This document shows positions 1-7,027 of a stretch of 7,856 nt of DNA, in pieces. Both the position numbers and the translations under genes were made by a program. This DNA is from an uncultured Prevotella sp. (GTDB lineage: Bacteria > Bacteroidota > Bacteroidia > Bacteroidales > Bacteroidaceae), in the NCBI GenBank assembly GCA_937906495.1, contig CALCVT010000072.1:1-7856 (forward strand). Direction: 5' to 3'. The notes beneath the pieces are model-generated. The model saw nothing but the letters and a program-made list of their open reading frames with translations. It did not search any database and was not told the origin of the DNA. Each line of letters starts with the position of its first letter. The first letter of the stretch is position 1.

Positions 1-60
1 TTAGGTAATTTGTTCAGTTCCCGCATGGAGTATAATTTTGCACCATCAACTGAGAGCTAA
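1..60 (+). CDS. Possible C-terminal tail of an upstream gene (partial)
   Basis: Frame 1 is open from the first base to a TAA at 58-60 and would encode 19 residues ending in NFAPSTES. The other two plus frames hit stops almost at once. Twenty open codons can occur by chance, so this is weak evidence. The piece is too short to recognise a family. If it is real, the promoter of the next gene lies inside its coding end. Confidence 0.3.
   Translation, partial: LGNLFSSRMEYNFAPSTES
9..40 (+). promoter_or_regulatory. Bacteroidetes-type promoter for the GT14 glycosyltransferase
   Basis: A TTTG at 9-12 (-33 element) is followed after 20 bases by TAATTTTG at 33-40, an exact match to the -7 consensus TAnnTTTG of the Bacteroides primary sigma factor. 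Spacing of about 19-21 bases is the known norm. Transcription would start a few bases after 40, leaving a leader of about 105 bases before ATG 152. I see no riboswitch or strong hairpin in that leader. The call rests on motif match only. Confidence 0.7.
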
Positions 61-151
61 GCATGCCACTAGCCCATATCCTTTTCAAACAAAAGGTTTA
101 ACCCAACCTGCTACATCCCGGCCTGCTCTCAGCACCGTCCCTACACTACTT

Positions 152-1048
152 ATGATTGCTTATTTACTGTCTGCCTACCGCGACCCCCAACATCTGGGCC
201 GACTGGTTGCGGCCTTAGACTATGAGGCCGACTTTTACATACATATAGATGCCAATGTCGATGAAGCTCCTTTCCGAGAAGCACTCCCCCAGCACGTTCA
301 CTTTGTTAAGCGCCACCGAATAAGCTGGGGAGGCTGGGAACAAGTTGCCTACCAATATGAACTGCTTAAGGCCGCCCTCGCTTCGGAACATCATTACACC
401 CACCTGGTTTGCCTCAGCGCACAAGACTATCCGTTATGGAGCAATAAAAACATTCATGACTTCTTCAATCAGAAAACTGAATGCGAATTTATTTGCGGAC
501 ATAACCTAACTCACACCGACAACGCGGCACAACGACATAAAATAACCCACATCCATCCTTTTCGCGACCTATCCTGGACCAATCAGTGGCTCAAAAACAA
601 AGTTATTGTAGCATCGCGCCATCTGTTGCGCCTGCTCGGCCTGCGCCGCCGTCCTACCGTATGCATTGACGGACACTTATGCGATGTGTACTTTGGTTCG
701 GACTATTGGGCCATTACGCCTAAATGTGCAGCTTATGTGGTAGAACATTTGGAGCAGCAGCCCGAAATTAAAAACTACTTCCGTACAACATTTGTACCAA
801 GCGAGTTATGCATACAAACCATCGTATTCAACTCACCATTTGCAGCCAATGCACTGCTCCACCAAGGCAGCTATCCCGGTCTCAAACAACTCACACCGCT
901 ACACTACATTGACTACGGTGCCTGTGTCAAAGAACTGACCGCTGCCGACTGGCCTCAACTCGAAGCCTGCGGCAAAATGTTTTGCCGTAAAGTCGTAACA
1001 GACACCTCGGATAAACTGGTCGATATTATTGACAGCCAACGTACATAA
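152..1048 (+). CDS. Family GT14 (core-2/I-branching type) beta-1,6-N-acetylglucosaminyltransferase-like protein
   Basis: This 298-residue protein resembles bacterial members of family GT14, which transfer a sugar (GlcNAc in the eukaryotic relatives) from a nucleotide donor to a glycan. In Bacteroidetes they probably act in the cytoplasm on surface polysaccharide or glycoprotein glycans; donor and acceptor cannot be read here. Visible family motifs are the N-terminal MIAYLLSAYRDP strand and loop (1-12), YIHID (29-33), RISWGG (56-61), LSAQDYPL (88-95), GSDYWAIT (182-189), VPSEL..QT (215-223) and the closing MFCRKV (276-281). There is no signal peptide or membrane anchor. The frame extends upstream to a TTG at 38, but that codon lies inside the promoter, before the expected transcript start. 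Family members normally begin at the MIAYL strand, so ATG 152 is chosen. No other polysaccharide genes are adjacent in this window. The family is secure; the exact linkage made is not. Confidence 0.88.
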   Translation: MIAYLLSAYRDPQHLGRLVAALDYEADFYIHIDANVDEAPFREALPQHVHFVKRHRISWGGWEQVAYQYELLKAALASEHHYTHLVCLSAQDYPLWSNKNIHDFFNQKTECEFICGHNLTHTDNAAQRHKITHIHPFRDLSWTNQWLKNKVIVASRHLLRLLGLRRRPTVCIDGHLCDVYFGSDYWAITPKCAAYVVEHLEQQPEIKNYFRTTFVPSELCIQTIVFNSPFAANALLHQGSYPGLKQLTPLHYIDYGACVKELTAADWPQLEACGKMFCRKVVTDTSDKLVDIIDSQRT

Positions 1049-1068
1049 GCAGCATACTGCTTTTGTTT
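1047..1068 (+). terminator. Short intrinsic terminator after the GT14 gene
   Basis: AAGCAG (1047-1052) pairs with CTGCTT (1057-1062) around a CATA loop, giving a 6-bp stem that overlaps the stop codon. It runs straight into TTTTGTTT (1061-1068). The stem is short, but the T-rich tail and its position between a stop codon and the next promoter support termination. Confidence 0.55.
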
Positions 1069-1076
1069 AGGCGGGC

Positions 1077-1109
1077 TTTGGCCCATTACACAATAATTAT
1101 GTAAATTTG
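1077..1109 (+). promoter_or_regulatory. Bacteroidetes-type promoter for the ABC-F gene
   Basis: TTTG at 1077-1080 is followed after 21 bases by TAAATTTG at 1102-1109, an exact TAnnTTTG -7 element. Predicted transcription starts near 1115, leaving about 50 bases of leader before ATG 1164. The -33 TTTG sits in the loop of a small GGGC/GCCC inverted repeat (1073-1084), which may be coincidence. The upstream TTG that would extend the reading frame (1107) overlaps the -7 element, so it cannot be the start if this promoter is used. Confidence 0.75.
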
Positions 1110-1163
1110 CAGCAGGACAACGATTCAAAACACTTTCTATCTACACGCTCTCTCATTATATTT

Positions 1164-2801
1164 ATGGTATCAGTCGATGGACTCGCCGTTGAATTTGGCG
1201 GCACTACTCTCTTTTCAGACATCTCATTCGTCATTAACGAAAAAGACCGCATTGCCCTCATGGGTAAAAACGGAGCGGGTAAATCTACCCTGCTCAAGAT
1301 ATTGGCCGGTGTACGCACAGCCACCCGCGGAACCGTTTCGGCACCTAAAGACACTGTGATTGCCTACTTGCCGCAGCACCTCATGACCGAAGACGGACGC
1401 ACCGTATTCGAAGAGGCCAGCATGGCTTTTGCCCATCTGCACGAAATGGAAGCGCACATCGAAATGCTCAACAAGCAACTCGCTGAGCGCACCGACTACG
1501 AAAGCGACGAATACATGGCGCTCATTGAAGAAGTGGCTACACTCAGCGAGAAATTTTATGCTATCGACATGACCCACTTTGAAGAGGATGTGGAGAAAAC
1601 ACTACTTGGCCTGGGATTTGAACGTTCTGACTTTAGCCGACAAACCAGTGAGTTCTCTGGCGGATGGCGCATGCGCATCGAACTGGCTAAAATGCTGTTG
1701 CAAAACCCGGATGTACTGCTGCTCGACGAGCCGACCAACCATTTGGATATTGAGTCGATAGGCTGGCTCGAGGATTTTCTCATCAACAACGGAAAAGCAG
1801 TTGTTGTCATCAGCCACGACCGCAAGTTTGTCGACAACATTACCACTCGCACCATCGAGGTTACGATGGGACGCATCTACGACTACAAGGTGAACTACTC
1901 GCAATACCTGCAACTGCGTGCTGAACGACGCGAACAGCAAATGAAGCAGTACGAGGAACAGCAAAAGATGATTCAAGAAACGAAGGACTTTATTGAGCGT
2001 TTCAAAGGTACTTATTCAAAAACCTTCCAGGTACAGAGCCGTGTCAAAATGCTCGAAAAACTGGAACTCGTTGAGGTTGACGAAGAAGATACCTCTGCTC
2101 TTCGCCTCAAATTCCCGCCATCGCCACGCAGCGGCCAATATCCGGTCATCATGGACCAGGTGGGAAAGGCTTTCGGACCCAAGCGCATTTTCAGCAACGT
2201 GTCGCTTACCATTGAAAGGGGCGACAAAGTGGCTTTCGTAGGCCGTAATGGCGAGGGTAAATCCACACTCGTCAAGTGCATCATGAATCAGTTAGAACAC
2301 GAGGGCACCCTAACTTTAGGACACAATGTACAAATTGGCTATTTTGCCCAAAACCAAGCTTCGTTGCTCGATGAAAATCTCACTGTGTTCCAAACCATCG
2401 ACGATGTAGCAAAGGGCGAAATACGCAATAAAATACGCGACCTGCTCGGTGCTTTTATGTTTGGCGGAGAAGCCAGTACCAAAAAGGTTAAAGTGCTATC
2501 GGGAGGTGAGCGCACGCGCCTGGCTTTGCTCAAATTGCTACTCGAACCGGTGAACTTACTCATACTCGACGAACCTACCAACCACCTCGACCTCCGCACC
2601 AAGGACGTACTCAAACAGGCGCTTCAAGACTTTGACGGCACTCTTATTTGCGTCAGTCACGACCGCGACTTCCTGGACGGACTGGTTAGCAAAGTCTACG
2701 AATTTGGCCACGGACGCGTACGCGAACATCTCTGCGGCATCTACGAATTTTTGGAAAGCAAAAAGGCTGAAGAGCTGCAACACATGGGTATACGTGCCTA
2801 A
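1164..2801 (+). CDS. ABC-F family ATP-binding cassette ATPase (ribosome-associated type)
   Basis: A 545-residue soluble protein with two ABC cassettes and no membrane segments, the hallmark of ABC-F proteins, which bind the ribosomal E site and modulate translation or protect it from antibiotics. Cassette 1 has Walker A GKNGAGKST (34-42), signature SGGWR (165-169), Walker B LLLDEP (185-190) and the SHDR switch (217-220). A charged helical linker rich in E, Q and K follows (about 242-306), corresponding to the P-site tRNA interaction motif region. Cassette 2 has GRNGEGKST (360-368), LSGGE (445-449), LLILDEP (465-471) and SHDR (498-501). All catalytic motifs are intact. The protein ends about 45 residues after the last SHDR, so the C-terminal coiled-coil extension of Uup-like members is absent. 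ATG 1164 gives the usual MVSVDGL...F N-terminus and lies downstream of the predicted transcript start. A housekeeping translation factor is more likely than a resistance determinant, but the sequence alone does not decide. Confidence 0.93.
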   Translation: MVSVDGLAVEFGGTTLFSDISFVINEKDRIALMGKNGAGKSTLLKILAGVRTATRGTVSAPKDTVIAYLPQHLMTEDGRTVFEEASMAFAHLHEMEAHIEMLNKQLAERTDYESDEYMALIEEVATLSEKFYAIDMTHFEEDVEKTLLGLGFERSDFSRQTSEFSGGWRMRIELAKMLLQNPDVLLLDEPTNHLDIESIGWLEDFLINNGKAVVVISHDRKFVDNITTRTIEVTMGRIYDYKVNYSQYLQLRAERREQQMKQYEEQQKMIQETKDFIERFKGTYSKTFQVQSRVKMLEKLELVEVDEEDTSALRLKFPPSPRSGQYPVIMDQVGKAFGPKRIFSNVSLTIERGDKVAFVGRNGEGKSTLVKCIMNQLEHEGTLTLGHNVQIGYFAQNQASLLDENLTVFQTIDDVAKGEIRNKIRDLLGAFMFGGEASTKKVKVLSGGERTRLALLKLLLEPVNLLILDEPTNHLDLRTKDVLKQALQDFDGTLICVSHDRDFLDGLVSKVYEFGHGRVREHLCGIYEFLESKKAEELQHMGIRA

Positions 2802-2833
2802 ACTGCTGTTCCGCTCCGCAATGAACATTCGAA

Positions 2834-2869
2834 AAGACGGCTCGGAACTTTTAGTTTCCGGGCCGTCTT
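2834..2869 (+). terminator. Strong hairpin after the ABC-F gene, probable terminator
   Basis: Bases 2834-2847 pair with 2856-2869 over 14 consecutive positions, including one G-U pair, around an 8-base loop (2848-2855). The stem contains the GC-rich run GACGGC/GCCGTC. It starts 33 bases after the ABC-F stop. The tract after it (ACTTCTATAAA) is only moderately T-rich, so efficiency is uncertain. The stem is flanked by A's on the left, so it might also work on the other strand. Confidence 0.7.
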
Positions 2870-2942
2870 ACTTCTATAAAGTGCATCCAAACTCCAATTC
2901 ATGCGCTGCTCTTAACCCTCATCAAACCCGACTGTTACGCCT

Positions 2943-3680
2943 ATGCAAATTCTCATCTCGTGCGCCAAAACAATGGGGCACACCCTTGCAAAAGTACCCT
3001 ATACTACACAACCACGCTTTGAAGCCGAAGCCAATGCTGCCATCCGTCAACTCATGACGCTACCGCTCGAAGCAATAGCTGAAGGCCTAAAGGTAAAACC
3101 GCAACTGGCAGCCGAAAATGCCCGCCGTTACGCCGAGTTTTTTACACTCGAAACCCCTCAAGTACCTGCGCTATTAGCCTATACCGGCATTGTTTTTCAA
3201 CAAATCGGAGCTGCCGACTTCAATACCGACGACTTTGACTTTGCTCAAAAGCATTTGTGGATTACATCGTTTCTCTATGGTTTGCTTCGTCCACTCGACC
3301 TTATCAAACCCTACCGTCTGGAGGGTGACTTCCGCTTGCCTCATCCCGACAGTCCCACACGCTTTGAATACTGGCGTCCCCTACTTACCAACTTGTTGAT
3401 TGAGGCTACCCAAGCTGACGATGGTATTTTGGTCAATTTGGCAAGTGCTGAGATGAAACGCCTTTTCGACTGGAAACGCGTGGTAAACGAGGTTAAGGTG
3501 GTAACACCCGACTTCCGCACCATTGTGGGCGACCGCGAACGGAACATCGTGGTCTACACCAAAATGAGTCGCGGCCAACTTACCAGACACTTGCTCAAAC
3601 AGCAACTCAACGCACCCGAACAATTAGCCCACTTCGAACCGCTTATTGATGGAGCTGCAGTAGTACTTAAACTCAACTGA
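2943..3680 (+). CDS. yaaA: YaaA family protein (DUF328/UPF0246), peroxide stress response
   Basis: A 245-residue soluble protein matching the YaaA family along its whole length. In Escherichia coli YaaA is induced by hydrogen peroxide and limits damage by lowering free intracellular iron; a DNA-binding fold has also been reported. Motifs visible here are ILISCAKT at the N-terminus (3-10), YTGIVF (80-85), DDFDFAQKHL (96-105), LYGLLRPLDLIKPYRLEGD (111-129), VNLASAE (164-170) and KMSRGQLTR (207-215). The length is close to the roughly 250 residues usual for the family, and nothing appears truncated. ATG 2943 places the conserved ILISCAKT at the very N-terminus, as in relatives, and no Shine-Dalgarno sequence is visible. 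The longer frame that overlaps its start from 2632 runs across the ABC-F gene and the hairpin and is not real. No OxyR or PerR operator was recognised upstream. Family assignment is firm; the role in this organism is by homology. Confidence 0.93.
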   Translation: MQILISCAKTMGHTLAKVPYTTQPRFEAEANAAIRQLMTLPLEAIAEGLKVKPQLAAENARRYAEFFTLETPQVPALLAYTGIVFQQIGAADFNTDDFDFAQKHLWITSFLYGLLRPLDLIKPYRLEGDFRLPHPDSPTRFEYWRPLLTNLLIEATQADDGILVNLASAEMKRLFDWKRVVNEVKVVTPDFRTIVGDRERNIVVYTKMSRGQLTRHLLKQQLNAPEQLAHFEPLIDGAAVVLKLN

Positions 3681-3693
3681 CAGTTTTTTTTAA
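3667..3693 (+). terminator. Weak candidate terminator after yaaA
   Basis: Eight T's (3684-3691) follow directly after the yaaA stop. A small AACT/AGTT stem (3675-3678 with 3682-3685, 3-base loop) or a looser TTAAA/TTTAA pairing (3667-3671 with 3689-3693) could precede or include them. Both stems are AT-rich and short, so only the T-run and position speak for it. Confidence 0.3.
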
Positions 3694-3774
3694 AGAACGC
3701 CCATCTCCCATCATACTTCCTTATTTACAAGCCTAGCTTCACAGCATTATCTCACTATCCTTATTTTTACCACC

Positions 3775-5502
3775 ATGAAATTCCTGCTTTCACTTATTAC
3801 GGCATTGGGTGTATTTTTTTCAACACTACCTGTAAATGCCTTTACACCCTCCGTTCATTTACCAGTCACGCTGAACCGCCTGACATCGCCCTCACAACTC
3901 ACCGATGGCTGCCTGATTTGCCTGGCATCAACCGACCATCAGGGCAACCTGCTGCTCCTCACTTCGCAATTGCTGAACAATAAAAAAATGCAAGGCTACC
4001 AAAACCATACTCAACCTACCTCGCAGTTGCAGATTACACAGATGGCTCACTTATGGCGTGTATTTAAGGACGAGGAGGGGGGCATCTGCCTTGAAGCAGC
4101 CGACGGAAAAGGATGGCTCACGCGCCGAAAAGCAGGGGCTCTCGGCATGTGCATGAAGGAAACCCCTACCGACCTGGCTCGCTGGGAACTATCTGAAGGC
4201 AGCAACCAGCTGTTCCGACTGAGCGAAGCAGGGCTGCGTAAACGAGAAATTATGGATGGCAGCTCGTATATTAACGGCAAACATTACTACTACTTCGACA
4301 ATTATACACTCTACGATGTTTGCAATCTTTACATCTACAAAGTGCCCGAAAAGTTTTCGGACCAAACGGGCAACTGTATTTTACCCGATGCCGGAACTCG
4401 CATTGTGCTCACTGGAGGAAACTTTGTACGCCTCACATCGGGCAGTGCCTTGCAAGCCGACGACCTCGTGCTTTGCAATGGCACACTGGCTCCTGCCGAA
4501 AATCTTGACTCCTGGCTGGTTGAACGTCCAACCGACCGCACCTTTATACTGACAAATGCTCAAGGCCAGCACTTAAACTACAATCTGCAGGCCGGCACAG
4601 CTATCAATGATTGGCAAATAAAAAACGGACTGCTATGTACTACTGAGGCTGAACCACGCTATCTATGCTTTGACATCCTACAAAAACAATGGGTGCTACT
4701 ACCCGATAAAGCTGCCGAAACTGCTCATGTACTGGCAACCGGCATGGTCACACTGGCACCGCAGCCACAAAAACACCTGGATAAAGCAGGCTGCTGCAGC
4801 CTGAGTGGCGGATGGAGTGCAACAGCCCTGGCACAGCTGCCACTCGAAGGAGCAGGCTGCCTCGACCTCACAGCCTTGAACCTACCCATTAAGGCACGAT
4901 CCTTTGAGGCAAAGGAGGCACAGGGCAATTTCCCCATTTTTGTAGCCGAACAAATGGCTGAGTACGTACCTGCCTCCTGGCACATGGCTATTGCCTGCGG
5001 ATCGACCAACCGCCTGATTGCTTCAACCGAGCTAACCGACCGCATGCCCTTCTATACCGACCGTCCGTTCGAGGTAAAAGCCGGACAACTGCGTTACACC
5101 CGTCAAGCCTCCGGCAAGGACGGCTGGCAAACACTGTGCCTGCCCTTTAACGCTAAGCTGCCTGCGCAATTCAAAGCCAGCACTCTACTCAAGGCCGAGG
5201 CCGACAGCCTGCACTTTGCACCGGTTGCCGAACTCGAAGCCGGAAAGAGCTACTTGATTTATATGGAAAACGAGCCGCTCACACTCGAATGTCAAAAAGG
5301 AATTGTAGTGCCTGCACCTATTAATCTCACGCAATTTCAAGGCTGCTACCACAATTATCAGGTAGCAGATACCGAACGGAATGTTTACTTATTGGTTCCC
5401 GGTGCCAATCAGTTCAAACAAGCTGCAGCAACCAGCAAACTGGCCCCCTTTAGGGCTCGTTTACAACTGTCAGATGCCCACCCGTCCGTACTGCGCTTCT
5501 AA
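3775..5502 (+). CDS. Secreted modular protein of unknown function with Bacteroidales-type C-terminal module
   Basis: A 575-residue exported protein. The N-terminus is a classical signal peptide: Lys-2, a hydrophobic core to about residue 19, and probable cleavage after VNA (20-22). No lipobox cysteine is present, so it is not an obvious lipoprotein. Residues 36-190 resemble a module found in many Bacteroidetes surface proteins: a 'xxDGxxICLAS' strand, then LWRVF (93-97), DGKGWL (110-115), RWEL (136-139) and a closing NLYIYKV (184-190). A second, more divergent copy seems to span about 206-310, with SWLVE (246-250), GQHLNYN (264-270) and QWVLL (305-309). The C-terminal part (about 360-565) has LDLTALNLP (363-371), WQTLCLPFN (451-459), AGKSYLIYMEN (489-499) and APFRARLQL (557-565), a pattern typical of Prevotella and Bacteroides extracellular proteins. 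No catalytic motif and no recognisable type IX secretion tail were seen. The beta-trefoil-like fold of the repeats is my inference. ATG 3775 follows an A-containing leader without Shine-Dalgarno. Confidence 0.88.
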   Translation: MKFLLSLITALGVFFSTLPVNAFTPSVHLPVTLNRLTSPSQLTDGCLICLASTDHQGNLLLLTSQLLNNKKMQGYQNHTQPTSQLQITQMAHLWRVFKDEEGGICLEAADGKGWLTRRKAGALGMCMKETPTDLARWELSEGSNQLFRLSEAGLRKREIMDGSSYINGKHYYYFDNYTLYDVCNLYIYKVPEKFSDQTGNCILPDAGTRIVLTGGNFVRLTSGSALQADDLVLCNGTLAPAENLDSWLVERPTDRTFILTNAQGQHLNYNLQAGTAINDWQIKNGLLCTTEAEPRYLCFDILQKQWVLLPDKAAETAHVLATGMVTLAPQPQKHLDKAGCCSLSGGWSATALAQLPLEGAGCLDLTALNLPIKARSFEAKEAQGNFPIFVAEQMAEYVPASWHMAIACGSTNRLIASTELTDRMPFYTDRPFEVKAGQLRYTRQASGKDGWQTLCLPFNAKLPAQFKASTLLKAEADSLHFAPVAELEAGKSYLIYMENEPLTLECQKGIVVPAPINLTQFQGCYHNYQVADTERNVYLLVPGANQFKQAAATSKLAPFRARLQLSDAHPSVLRF

Positions 5503-5592
5503 CCTATAAGTGTCTGCAACGGACTGAAGCCCGCTACCCGAAGCTATTCTATTGTAAACAACCGTTCTATTTTTCATCCCATTCCAAAAGCC

Positions 5593-6969
5593 ATGCAACA
5601 CCGCGACAACTACACTTTTCTGACCTCTGCCCCCATTCCGCGCGTCATTGGCACCATGGCTTTACCTACCATCATTTCGATGTTGGTAACCAGCCTCTAC
5701 AACCTGGCCGACACGTTTTTTGTCAGCCAAATCAACACACAATGCACAGCAGCCGTAGGCATTGTCTTTTCCATCGTTTCGGTGGTTCAAGCCATTGGCT
5801 TCTGCTTCGGACATGGCTCGGGAAACTACATTTCGCGCAAATTGGGCGCTCGCCAAACCAACGATGCACGATGCATGGCTGCTACGGGTTTTGTTTACAG
5901 TGTATCGTTCGGACTGCTGTTAGCTGTGGCAGGCCACATCTGGATAACAGACCTCGCGCTCGCCCTGGGTTCTACCCCCACCATCCTGCCCTATACCACA
6001 GACTATCTGGGCATTGTACTGCTCGGCACTCCCTTTGTTACAGGATCGCTCACCCTCAACAACCAGATGCGATTTCAGGGCAACGCAGCCTACTCCATGT
6101 ACGGCATTCTGACGGGCGCCTTGCTCAACGTAGCCCTCGACCCGCTGCTTATATTTGGATTGGACATGGGCATACGGGGAGCAGCGTGGGCCACAGTGGT
6201 GAGTCAGATTTGCAGTTTCTTTATCCTGCTCTACATGACCCGCAAGAATGGCGGTCTGCGTATCCGCCTGCGCTACTACTCGCCACAGCCTCGCCTGATA
6301 AAGGAGATTTTTCTGGGCGGAACGCCCTCACTCTCACGGCAAGGACTGGCCGCCCTCTCGACCATGGCCCTCAACGTAGCAGCCGGAACCTTTGGCGACG
6401 CGGCAATTGCCGGCATGAGCATTGTGTCGCGCTGTTGCTTTTTTGTGTTTGCCATCATTATCGGGCTGGGACAAGGTTTTCAACCGCTCTGCGGCTTTTG
6501 CTATGGTGCCAAACGCTACCATCGGGTAAAGCAGGGCTTTTGGTTTTGTGTCAAATTGGGCACCATGTTCTTAGGCATTTGTGCCATCTTTGGCTGCATC
6601 TTTGCCGAGTCTATCATCCGGCTGTTCCGCCACGATCCGGCCGTTATAGCTACTGGCGCAGCAGCGCTACGCTGGCAAATGCTAACCTTTGTACTCCTGC
6701 CCACCATCGGCTTGACCAACATGTTGCTGCAAACTATTCGCAAACCCCTGCGAGCAAACTTGGTTGCAGCTGCCCGCAGTGGCCTTTTCTTTATTCCACT
6801 TATCTATCTCCTACCTCGCTACCTGGGACTGACGGGGGTCGAAATGTGTCAGGCCGTGAGCGACCTCTGCTCCTTTGCCGTCTGTCTGCCCATAGTCTGG
6901 AGTGTGTTCCGCGAAATGTCGGGAAACGACTCCGGAAACAAGGCTGACGAAAAGGCCCATAGTACCTAA
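5593..6969 (+). CDS. MATE family multidrug/Na+ (or H+) antiporter
   Basis: A 458-residue integral inner-membrane protein with about 12 hydrophobic segments, the length and layout normal for the MATE family, which exports cationic drugs or metabolites in exchange for Na+ or H+. Family motifs are visible in both halves: ALPTIISMLVTSLYNLADT (23-41), the loop GNYISRKLGA (77-86), LNNQMRFQGN (155-164), ALLNVALDPLLIFGLDMG (176-193), RGAAWATVVSQ (195-205) and GLGQGFQPLCGFCYGAK (291-307). The pattern is closest to the MepA/DinF-like bacterial branch, judged by eye. The last 18 residues are hydrophilic and cytoplasmic. Ninety bases separate it from the secreted-protein gene; no clear promoter or terminator was seen there, so co-transcription is possible. 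Substrates cannot be predicted. It converges on the minus-strand gene at 7028. ATG 5593 is the first codon of the frame that keeps the usual short cytoplasmic N-terminus. Confidence 0.94.
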   Translation: MQHRDNYTFLTSAPIPRVIGTMALPTIISMLVTSLYNLADTFFVSQINTQCTAAVGIVFSIVSVVQAIGFCFGHGSGNYISRKLGARQTNDARCMAATGFVYSVSFGLLLAVAGHIWITDLALALGSTPTILPYTTDYLGIVLLGTPFVTGSLTLNNQMRFQGNAAYSMYGILTGALLNVALDPLLIFGLDMGIRGAAWATVVSQICSFFILLYMTRKNGGLRIRLRYYSPQPRLIKEIFLGGTPSLSRQGLAALSTMALNVAAGTFGDAAIAGMSIVSRCCFFVFAIIIGLGQGFQPLCGFCYGAKRYHRVKQGFWFCVKLGTMFLGICAIFGCIFAESIIRLFRHDPAVIATGAAALRWQMLTFVLLPTIGLTNMLLQTIRKPLRANLVAAARSGLFFIPLIYLLPRYLGLTGVEMCQAVSDLCSFAVCLPIVWSVFREMSGNDSGNKADEKAHST

Positions 6970-7027
6970 AAACCACCCTTTGCTACACAGCATACCCCTA
7001 CATGATTAAATCAAAATGCAAAGAATG

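Noticed and set aside
1224..1976. Overlapping minus-strand open frames within the ABC-F gene
   Set aside because: They are antisense to the conserved ABC-F cassette 1 and show only the complement of its codons; no independent signals.
2632..3057. Plus-strand open frame of 141 codons overlapping the end of the ABC-F gene and the start of yaaA
   Set aside because: It runs through the conserved second cassette of the ABC-F protein, the hairpin at 2834-2869 and the yaaA start in another frame, and its translation shows no family features.
5503..5592. Gap before the MATE gene searched for a promoter or terminator
   Set aside because: Only loose matches (TATTTTTC without a TTTG partner) and no stable hairpin were found, so nothing is annotated.
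5742..6947. 401-codon plus-strand open frame inside the MATE gene
   Set aside because: Long but shifted relative to the MATE frame; its translation is rich in His, Arg, Ser and Cys with no coherent hydrophobic or domain pattern, while the MATE frame carries all family motifs.
7003..7013. Palindrome TGATTAAATCA between the convergent MATE and minus-strand genes, considered as a terminator or regulator site
   Set aside because: The arms are only 5 bp, AT-rich and separated by one base, and no T-run follows on either strand; it could easily occur by chance in AT-rich sequence.
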